From assembly GCA_003164785.1 (NCBI GenBank), contig PLUE01000067.1, forward strand, positions 1 through 55,280: a stretch of DNA of 55,280 nucleotides, written 5' to 3'. Shown here piece by piece: positions 35,780 through 41,919 of this stretch. A model generated the notes under the pieces. It saw only the letters and a list, made by a program, of their open reading frames with translations, was not told the DNA's origin and did no database searches. A program made the position numbers and the translations under genes. The stretch is from Gammaproteobacteria bacterium. Lineage in GTDB: Bacteria; Pseudomonadota; Gammaproteobacteria; Steroidobacterales; Steroidobacteraceae. The stretch's first letter is position 1. Each line of letters starts with the position of its first letter.

Positions 35780-36742
35780 TTAGCCGAAATTGTCTTGATA
35801 ACGCCGATCGAACTCGGCTCGTGTAAATTCATGGTTCTGGGGCCCACGCGATTCGATTTTCATGGCCCCCATCAACGAGGCAGTCCGGCCCGTGGTTTCC
35901 CAGTCCAGCCCCTGCAGCAACCCGTGGATTAAACCAGCGCGATAGGCATCACCGCAACCGGTCGGATCGACGACCGCCCTGGCCTTCACCGCCGGAACCG
36001 TGATCGTACGCTCCTTGGTGTGAATCACCGAGCCCGCGGCGCCCCGGGTCACGATCAACGCCTCGACCTGGGCGACGATGTCGGCGGCGGTCAGACCCGT
36101 CTTTTGCTGCAAAAGCTCCCACTCGTAGTCGTTGAGGGTCACCCAGGTCGCCTGCTCGATGAACCGCGCCAGATCCTCGCCGCCGAACATGGGCATTCCC
36201 TGGCCCGGATCGAAGATGAACGGGATATTGGCCGCCTTGAACTGAGCCGCATGCTCGATCATGGCTTGACGGCCGTCCGGCGCCACTACCCCTAAGGCGA
36301 CCTGCGGGCCGGCGCGGCCGATGGCATCGGCCACCTTGTTGAGGTGGGCATATTGCATTGCGCCCGGATGGAAGGCATTGATCTGATTGTCGTCGAGGTC
36401 CGTGGTGATGAACGCCTGGGCCGTGAAGCTCCCATCCACCACCTTGATGTAATCGACGTTGATGCCCTGCGACTGCATGCGTTGACGATAGGGCTCGAAA
36501 TCCAGGCCCGCGGTGGCCATGCTGAGGCCCTCGTCGCCGAGCAATTTCATGCCATAGGCGATATTGGCCGCGCAGCCGCCGAATTCGCGCCGCATTTCCG
36601 GCACCATGAACGACACGTTCAATATATGGAGCTTATCCGGGAGGATGTGCGCCTTGAAGCGGTCCGGAAACACCAAGATCGTATCGTACGCGACCGACCC
36701 GCAGATCAATGCCGCCTTGCGGCTGCCACCCTGATTCACCAT
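35780..36742 (-). CDS. PfkB-family carbohydrate/adenosine kinase
   Basis: A 320-residue ribokinase-fold enzyme. The N-terminus ALICGSVAYDTI and the EFGGCAANIAYGMKLLG signature, together with the C-terminal VVDPTGCGDAYRAGLIHGL (anion hole and catalytic Asp), define PfkB kinases. Placement before metK-ahcY argues for adenosine kinase, which would remove the adenosine released by AhcY and pull SAH hydrolysis forward; that specificity is inferred from context. ATG 36742 is chosen. Only 41 bp separate it from the divergent bcr start, so the operon promoter must lie there or inside bcr. Confidence 0.85.
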   Translation of the reverse strand: MVNQGGSRKAALICGSVAYDTILVFPDRFKAHILPDKLHILNVSFMVPEMRREFGGCAANIAYGMKLLGDEGLSMATAGLDFEPYRQRMQSQGINVDYIKVVDGSFTAQAFITTDLDDNQINAFHPGAMQYAHLNKVADAIGRAGPQVALGVVAPDGRQAMIEHAAQFKAANIPFIFDPGQGMPMFGGEDLARFIEQATWVTLNDYEWELLQQKTGLTAADIVAQVEALIVTRGAAGSVIHTKERTITVPAVKARAVVDPTGCGDAYRAGLIHGLLQGLDWETTGRTASLMGAMKIESRGPQNHEFTRAEFDRRYQDNFG

Positions 36743-36783
36743 GCACACCCAGTTCTGCCAAACCGCTATTCTATCGTCAACCC

Positions 36784-37983
36784 ATGCTGACTGCTTCACC
36801 CAATGTCGACGTCCGTCGCGCCGGCACGCCACCCCGAATGTCCAAGCTCCTGCTCCTGCTGGGGGCCATTTCCGTCCTCACCCCCGTCTCGCTCGATCTG
36901 TACCTGCCGGCGCTGCCGGCCATCGCGACCGATCTGCACGCCACCGCGGGCGCGGTGCAGCTGACCCTGCCGGCCTTCTTCGTGGGCCTGGCGATCAGCC
37001 AGCTGTTCTTCGGCTCGGTCGCCGACCACGTGGGTCGCCGGCCGCCGCTGCTGTGCGGCTTGGGCCTGCTCATGCTGGGATCGGTGGGCTGCGCGCTGTC
37101 CCACGGCGTCGTCACGCTGCTGGTGTGGCGCTCGGTTCAGGCCTTGGGCGTCGGCAGCTGCAGCGTGATTCCGCGGGCCATCGTGCGCGATCGATTCGAC
37201 GTGGCGCACACCGCCCGCGCGCTCTCGTTGCTGGGTCTCATCACCGGATTGGGACCCATACTCGCCCCCCAGTTGGGCGGGGCGATCCTGCTGCTGGCCA
37301 CCTGGCGCGTCGAATTCTGGCTGCTCTCCGCCCTGGCGCTGACCTGTCTCGTCATGGCGTATTTCCATCTGCCCGAATCGATTCCCGCCACGCGCGCCAC
37401 GGCCATCGGACCGCGGCTGTGGATACGATTGCTGACCGATCGGCGCTACCTGCGTTACGCGATTCCGGCCAATCTCGTCCAGTCGAGCGTGTTCGCCTAC
37501 ATCTCGGGCGCACCTTTCGTCTTCATCAACCTGCTGAAATTGACGCCGCAGCAATTTGCCTGGCTGTTCGGCTGCAATGCGGTGGGCCTGATGATCGCGG
37601 GGCGGATCAACGCCCATATCGTGGCGCGGCTCGGTCCGGAGCTGATTTTCCGCCGATCCATGCTCGCGACCGCGGTGTTCGGCCTGATGATGGTTGCCAC
37701 GTCGATCGGCGGTTGGGGCGGATTCTGGGGCCTCGCCATCCCGCAGTTCCTTTTCATCTCGACGTTGGGTTTTAATTTCTCCAACGGCTTCGCCCTGGGG
37801 CTCGCGCCGTTCGGCTCCTCCGCCGGCACGGCCTCCGCCCTGTTCGGCACCCTGCAGTTCCTGTTCGCGGGGCTGGGCGGCGCCGCGGTCAGCGCACTGT
37901 ACGATGGGAGCGCCCGCGCGATGAGCGGCGTGATGTGCGGAGTTGCGGTGCTGGGAGTTGTCGTGTATCGCTTCATGAAATAA
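36784..37983 (+). CDS. Bcr/CflA-family drug resistance MFS transporter
   Basis: A 12-helix major facilitator of about 400 residues. The N-terminal LSLDLYLPALPAIATDL equivalent (PVSLDLYLPALPAIATDLHAT) and the loop motif GSVADHVGRRPPLL are diagnostic for the Bcr/CflA group, as is the helix-4/5 stretch RSVQALGVGSCSVIPRAIVRD. It exports drugs or metabolites such as sulfonamides, bicyclomycin or cysteine in relatives. ATG 36784 is the likely start; ATG 36838 (MSKLLLLLG) is an alternative. It is divergent from the SAM-cycle operon and ends 29 bp before bufA, so read-through into the bufferin genes is possible. Confidence 0.9.
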   Translation: MLTASPNVDVRRAGTPPRMSKLLLLLGAISVLTPVSLDLYLPALPAIATDLHATAGAVQLTLPAFFVGLAISQLFFGSVADHVGRRPPLLCGLGLLMLGSVGCALSHGVVTLLVWRSVQALGVGSCSVIPRAIVRDRFDVAHTARALSLLGLITGLGPILAPQLGGAILLLATWRVEFWLLSALALTCLVMAYFHLPESIPATRATAIGPRLWIRLLTDRRYLRYAIPANLVQSSVFAYISGAPFVFINLLKLTPQQFAWLFGCNAVGLMIAGRINAHIVARLGPELIFRRSMLATAVFGLMMVATSIGGWGGFWGLAIPQFLFISTLGFNFSNGFALGLAPFGSSAGTASALFGTLQFLFAGLGGAAVSALYDGSARAMSGVMCGVAVLGVVVYRFMK

Positions 37984-38012
37984 TGGTTGTTTACCCCCCA
38001 AAGGAGAGACCG

Positions 38013-38276
38013 ATGAAAAAGACCCATGCGACGATCACGGCGATCGGCAGCTTGTTGACGCTCGGTGCGGCGGTGTTCGCCACCCCGGCATTTGCCGCGG
38101 ATAAACCTGACATGGAGAAGTGCTACGGCGTGGCCAAGGCCGGCAAGAACGATTGCGCGGGCGCCGCGCACTCCTGTTCAGGCCAGGCGAAGGCGGACGC
38201 CAGCCCGAAGGACTTCATCACCGTACCGAAGGGCACCTGCGAGCGACTCGCGGGCGGCAGTCTGACCTCCAAGTAG
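38013..38276 (+). CDS. bufA: Bufferin-type RiPP precursor (BufA1, DUF2282)
   Basis: An 87-residue exported peptide. The signal peptide runs through ATPAFA-A (residues 1-29). The mature part has four Cys: KCYGVAKAGKNDC (37 and 48), HSC (55) and KGTC (76). The spacing KCYG-NDC-HSC-GTC is that of DUF2282 bufferins, in which an MNIO enzyme converts Cys residues to thiooxazoles that bind copper in the periplasm. It has a strong ribosome site (AAGGAG, 7 bases before ATG). It is followed by bufB, bufC and bufD, the full canonical set. Metal specificity and the exact modified residues are inferred from the family. Confidence 0.88.
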   Translation: MKKTHATITAIGSLLTLGAAVFATPAFAADKPDMEKCYGVAKAGKNDCAGAAHSCSGQAKADASPKDFITVPKGTCERLAGGSLTSK

Positions 38277-38288
38277 GCGCACCGTCGC

Positions 38289-39155
38289 ATGCGCGCGGAA
38301 GCCTCCGCGTTGCAGGGTTCGATGCCGGCACGTGCCGGCATCGGCCTTCGAGCTCAACATCATCTGCATGTGTTGGCGGCCGCGGCGCCGGCGGCGTGGT
38401 TCGAGGCGCATACCGAGAATTACTGTGCCGATGGCGGCTCGCATGTGGAATGCCTCATGAAAGTTCGCGAACGCCATCCGCTGTCCCTGCATGGCGTGGG
38501 TTTGTCCCTGGGCTCGACCGACCCGCTCGACGCCGGGCATCTCGCGACCGTGCGCCGCGTGGTCGCTCGATTCGAGCCGGGGCTGGTCTCCGAACACTTG
38601 TCCTGGATTTCCGTCGACGGCCGCTTCGCGAACGATCTGCTGCCGCTGCCCCATACCGAGGAAGCGCTGCGCCATGTGAGCCGCCGGATTGCGCAGACAC
38701 AGGACGCGCTGGGACGGCAGATCCTGATCGAGAATGTATCGAGCTACCTCGAGTATCGGGAATCGAGCATGAGGGAGTGGGAGTTCCTCGCCGGCGTGGC
38801 GGCCGAATCCGGCTGCGGCATCCTGCTCGATCTGAACAACATCCATGTCTCCGCGCACAATCACGGCTTCTCCTGCGAGGACTACCTGCGGGGCATACCG
38901 CGCCACCTGGTGCAGGAATTTCATCTGGCGGGACATTCCCGCATCCAAAGCGCTGGTCGCGACATCCTGATCGACACGCACGGAGCGCCGGTGTGCGACG
39001 CGGTGTGGCGATTGTATCGGGACGCGCTGCGCCGTTTCGGCCCGCGGCCCACCTTGATCGAATGGGACACGGACATCCCCGCCTTCCACGTGCTGCAGAC
39101 CGAAGCACAGAAAGCCGACGCCCTGTCGACCCCTGAGCATGACGTCGCTGCGTGA
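38289..39155 (+). CDS. bufB: MNIO-family (DUF692) RiPP maturase BufB
   Basis: A TIM-barrel multinuclear iron enzyme of about 280 residues that modifies Cys in the bufferin precursor. Metal ligands are visible along the barrel: EAHTENY, SLHGVGLSLGS, VSEHLSW, LPLPHTEEAL, IENVSSYLEY, LDLNNIHVSAHNHG, EFHLAGHS, IDTHGAPV and LIEWDTDIP. Two starts are possible. ATG 38289 has no ribosome site; ATG 38322 has AGGG upstream and gives MPARAGIGLRA, the usual family N-terminus. ATG 38322 sits inside a 24-bp perfect palindrome (38320-38343). bufC overlaps its end by 17 bp. Confidence 0.9.
   Translation: MRAEASALQGSMPARAGIGLRAQHHLHVLAAAAPAAWFEAHTENYCADGGSHVECLMKVRERHPLSLHGVGLSLGSTDPLDAGHLATVRRVVARFEPGLVSEHLSWISVDGRFANDLLPLPHTEEALRHVSRRIAQTQDALGRQILIENVSSYLEYRESSMREWEFLAGVAAESGCGILLDLNNIHVSAHNHGFSCEDYLRGIPRHLVQEFHLAGHSRIQSAGRDILIDTHGAPVCDAVWRLYRDALRRFGPRPTLIEWDTDIPAFHVLQTEAQKADALSTPEHDVAA
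38320..38343. promoter_or_regulatory. 24-bp perfect palindrome over the likely bufB start codon
   Basis: Arms CGATGCCGGCAC and GTGCCGGCATCG are perfectly complementary with no spacer. The left arm contains the ATG at 38322. In RNA this would form a very stable hairpin or self-dimer sequestering the start codon; in DNA it could be an operator or a REP-like unit. It overlaps coding sequence in all cases. Confidence 0.6.
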
Positions 39156-39906
39156 ACTGCAAACGCGGATGCTGGAGGCGCTGCTGAACGGACCGTCCGG
39201 CGACGCCGCCGAACTCATCGACGCGGCCGCACCCATCGCGCTGTCCCGGCTGCAGGTGTATCGAAACAACGTGCTGGCCAACTTCGCGGATGCCCTGCGC
39301 TTAACGTATCCGGCCATCTGGCGCCTCGTGGGTGAGGACTACTTTCGCCAGACCGCGCGGAACTTTCAACGGCGGCAGCCGTCCCAGTCCGGAGATTTGG
39401 TACATGCCGGCAGATGCTTCGCCGATCATCTCGATGAACTGCACGCGGAATCCAAGTATCGCTATTTCGCCGACGTGGCACGTCTCGAATGGCTGATCCA
39501 AGACGCCCTCCTGGCGGCCGAGCATGCGCCGCTCGATCTGGAAAAAATGGCTGGCGTTGCCGCATCGGCGTATGACACCCTACGTTTCGAGCTGCACCCG
39601 TCACTCCGGCTGTTCGAGTCCCGTTATCCCGCCCTGCGCATCTGGGAGGTCAACGTCGGCAGCGACGAGGAACCGGAATCGGTGAACCTCGATGCGGGCG
39701 GCGAGCGACTGGCGATCATGCGCCATCGGCTGCAACTGCGATTTCATCGCTTGAGCGCGGGAGAGCATCGTTTGTTGGACGAGATCCGGCGGGGCGCCAC
39801 GTTCATGGAGGCCGTCGATGCGGCAGCTCGAAGCGATGCCGAGTTCGACGCCGCGGCGGCGCTGCAGCGCTTCGTGTCGATCGAAGCGATCGTCGACTGT
39901 CGGTGA
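39139..39906 (+). CDS. bufC: BufC-type DUF2063 protein, RiPP recognition partner of BufB
   Basis: A 255-residue protein. The N-terminal DUF2063 region (about 1-95) contains LSRLQVYRNNVLANFADALRLTYPAIWRLVGEDYF, the usual signature. The C-terminal half (about 100-250) resembles the RRE-like partner domain that brings the precursor to the MNIO enzyme. Its start lies 17 bp inside bufB, and its stop overlaps GTG 39903 in the bufD frame, showing translational coupling. Annotations calling DUF2063 a DNA-binding domain are misleading here; operon context supports a maturation partner. Confidence 0.88.
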   Translation: MTSLRELQTRMLEALLNGPSGDAAELIDAAAPIALSRLQVYRNNVLANFADALRLTYPAIWRLVGEDYFRQTARNFQRRQPSQSGDLVHAGRCFADHLDELHAESKYRYFADVARLEWLIQDALLAAEHAPLDLEKMAGVAASAYDTLRFELHPSLRLFESRYPALRIWEVNVGSDEEPESVNLDAGGERLAIMRHRLQLRFHRLSAGEHRLLDEIRRGATFMEAVDAAARSDAEFDAAAALQRFVSIEAIVDCR

Positions 39907-39932
39907 TCACCCGGACCCTGGAAGGATATGGC

Positions 39933-40394
39933 ATGTCATTTCTGGACGTAATTTGCAGCCCCACCACCCTGGCCGCGCGGGTATTGAATCCGCTGCAGTC
40001 GTTGTTCGCCTTAGGGGCGCGTTGGTACGTGAGCGCGCAGTTCCTGAAAGCCGGGTATCTGAAGCTGACGAGCTGGAACGCCACGTTGTACCTGTTCGAG
40101 AACGAGTATCACACGCCGTGGTTGTCGCCACACGATGCGGCGGTGGCGGGCACGTTTGGCGAGTTGTTCTTCCCTGCACTGCTGGTGCTGGGCCTATATG
40201 CTCGATTGAGCGCCATCGGCCTGTTCGTGGTGAACGCCGTGGCGGTCGTTTCCTATTCGCAGGTGTTGCTCGCCGAAGGCTCCGAAGCGGCGCTCGGCCA
40301 GCACATCTTGTGGGGATCCTTGATCCTGGCATTGATGGTCTACGGGCCGGGAAAATGGTCGCTGGACTATGCATTGAACAAGGCCCGCTTCTGA
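39933..40394 (+). CDS. bufD: DoxX-family membrane protein BufD
   Basis: A protein of about 153 residues with four hydrophobic helices and the DoxX pattern: ALGARWYVSAQFLKAGYLKLTSW (first helix with the conserved Arg and FxKAGxxKL), PHDAAVAGTFGELFFPALLVLG, SAIGLFVVNAVAVVSY and ILWGSLILALMVYGPG. DoxX proteins commonly close bufferin (gig-type) operons. The function is unproven, perhaps electron transfer to the maturase or metal handling. ATG 39933 has GAAGGA 6 bases upstream and is preferred to GTG 39903. The stop overlaps the ATG of the next degraded frame. Confidence 0.85.
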   Translation: MSFLDVICSPTTLAARVLNPLQSLFALGARWYVSAQFLKAGYLKLTSWNATLYLFENEYHTPWLSPHDAAVAGTFGELFFPALLVLGLYARLSAIGLFVVNAVAVVSYSQVLLAEGSEAALGQHILWGSLILALMVYGPGKWSLDYALNKARF

Positions 40395-40659
40395 TGGTGG
40401 GCTGCGATATCTGCGGGAACTGGAACACCGCCGTCCAGCGCGAGTGGCTGGTCACCAACGGTCTCGGCGGCTACGGCTGCGGCACGATCACGGGCGCCAA
40501 TACACGGCGCTACACCTGCAATCGGATCCCCACTACCGGGATTGCATTCCGTTCTACGAGTTCTTCGACGGCGACAACGGCCGCGGCGCCGGCGCGCCCC
40601 ATCAGACCGGATGGACGGGGCTGATCGCCAAGCTGCTGATGCCGAGGGTGCGGGAATAG
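40394..40659 (+). pseudogene. Glycosidase debris: debranching-enzyme N-terminus joined to a glucosidase C-terminus
   Basis: From ATG 40394 the frame reads a typical amylo-alpha-1,6-glucosidase start: QREWLVTNGLGGYGCGTITGANTRRY. After about 40 codons the homology stops. In the +1 frame the sequence becomes CIPFYEFFDGDNGRGAGAPHQTGWTGLIAKLL and stop, which matches the last residues of GH63/GDE-type glucosidases. A whole carbohydrate-active gene, or two neighbouring ones, has been deleted internally, leaving about 270 bp of ends. Confidence 0.65.
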
Positions 40660-40719
40660 CGATTGTGTTGTCGATAAGTAACGCGAAAACGCGTTGATCT
40701 TTCCCAATCTCAGCGATAC

Positions 40720-41091
40720 TCAAGATGCCGTTGTATCAAGATGCGCCGACCAAGGCTTGATCTTCGCGAGTTTTTTGGCAAGTGCCGGCCGGGCGAGGCG
40801 CGTGTCATAAGCGCCTTGTAGGCGCAGCCACCAGCCGTCGGTGAGGCCGAAGAAGCGACATAGCCGCAGATCCGTATCCGCCGTGATGCCGCGCTTGCCC
40901 GCGATGATGTCGCCGATGCGCTGCGCTGGCACATCGATCTCCTTCGCCAGCCGGTAGTTGCTGAGACCCAGCGGCTTCAAGAACTCCTCGCGCAGCATTT
41001 CGCCAGGCGACGTCGGTGCAATCCGCCTGCCGCCGGCGACCGTCACGGAGCTGAAATCCGTTTTTGCCAGTTCCTCAATTCGAATGCTCAT
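40720..41091 (-). CDS. HigA-family helix-turn-helix antitoxin-like protein
   Basis: A 123-residue protein. After a 25-residue lead, SPGEMLREEFLKPLGLSNYRLAKEIDVPAQRIGDIIAGKRGITADTDLRLCRFFGLTDGWWLRLQGAYD is the HigA/VapI-type HTH (about 30-95). HigA normally follows a HigB toxin gene, but here no toxin is adjacent. Its ATG overlaps the stop of a SWIM zinc-finger gene by 4 bp (41088-41091), so it is coupled to the SNF2 operon. The tail LAKKLAKIKPWSAHLDTTAS is longer than minimal HigA. It may act as regulator of that operon and not as an antitoxin; this is inference from position. Confidence 0.8.
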   Translation of the reverse strand: MSIRIEELAKTDFSSVTVAGGRRIAPTSPGEMLREEFLKPLGLSNYRLAKEIDVPAQRIGDIIAGKRGITADTDLRLCRFFGLTDGWWLRLQGAYDTRLARPALAKKLAKIKPWSAHLDTTAS

Positions 41092-41918
41092 CGGTTGCCC
41101 CTCCTCCCGGCAGACCGCGATTTCTTTTTCGCGGGCCGCTTCTTGGCTGGCACCTTCTTCCCGCCCGGCTTCTTCGGCGCCGCAGGCACCCCCCGCGCCA
41201 CCGCTGGCGCCAGGTCCAGATCGAACCCGAATACGTCCGCCAACTTCGAGGCGTCCAAAATGCGCGCATCGGCGGGCACCTTGCGCAGCGCCGATCCCGC
41301 CTCGCCGGCCCTCGCCAGCAAGTCCTTCGCATCGACCTGGCGCAGGCTGAACAACAGCTCCGGCTCCACATCCAGCCGTGCGCCGATGCCATAGAGCGTC
41401 GCGGCCACGTGCTTGCACATCGCGGCGGAATCCGGGCAACTGCAGCGAAACCGGATCTCGCGAGGCGACGGGAACAGCCCCGTGGCTGGGTGGCAGATAT
41501 GCGCCATCACCGCGGTCGACAATCGGCCCTGCAACAGTTCGACCCAGGAATCGATGGTCCCGGCACAGGCGCCGGCGAGGCGTTCCCAGTGGGCGGCAGG
41601 GACCGGGCCGATCGTCACCGACACCTGGTAGAGGGAAGAGCCCATCACCCGCGCGATGACTTCGCCGGCGGCGACCTGCAGATCGATCACGGATCCGTTT
41701 CGCAGGTAGGTCCGTCCGCGCGGCAATCGATTCGAGTAGTCGCTGTAGCGCTCGAGATTGCGACACCAGGACGTTCCCCAGAATGTCGTGGCGATGGCGC
41801 CGCGTCTCGGCGCCACGGGATACACCGGCTTGCCCGAGAGCTGGAGCTTCTCCGCGGCGCGCTGTGCCAGTTGACGGCGCTGTGCCGCGGGGACATAGGG
41901 TTTCCAATCGAAGCCCAT
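41088..41918 (-). CDS. SWIM zinc-finger protein
   Basis: A 276-residue protein. The SWIM motif FRCSCPDSAAMCKHVAATLYGIG (near residues 157-179) has the CxC...CxH zinc ligands. The N-terminal part is family-typical (TFWGTSWCRNLERYSDYSNRLPRGRTYLRNGSV). The C-terminal 40 residues are a Lys/Ala/Pro-rich basic tail (KKPGGKKVPAKKRPAKKKS) suited to nucleic acid binding. SWIM proteins accompany SNF2 ATPases in bacteria. It starts 1 bp after the SNF2 stop and overlaps the HigA-like gene by 4 bp, so the three are one transcriptional unit. Confidence 0.9.
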   Translation of the reverse strand: MGFDWKPYVPAAQRRQLAQRAAEKLQLSGKPVYPVAPRRGAIATTFWGTSWCRNLERYSDYSNRLPRGRTYLRNGSVIDLQVAAGEVIARVMGSSLYQVSVTIGPVPAAHWERLAGACAGTIDSWVELLQGRLSTAVMAHICHPATGLFPSPREIRFRCSCPDSAAMCKHVAATLYGIGARLDVEPELLFSLRQVDAKDLLARAGEAGSALRKVPADARILDASKLADVFGFDLDLAPAVARGVPAAPKKPGGKKVPAKKRPAKKKSRSAGRRGNR

Positions 41919-41919
41919 G

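Noticed and set aside
36743..36783. SAH or SAM riboswitch ahead of the SAM-cycle operon
   Set aside because: Only 41 bp separate the kinase start from the divergent bcr start, too short for a known SAM/SAH aptamer; 34554-34596 before ahcY is also too short.
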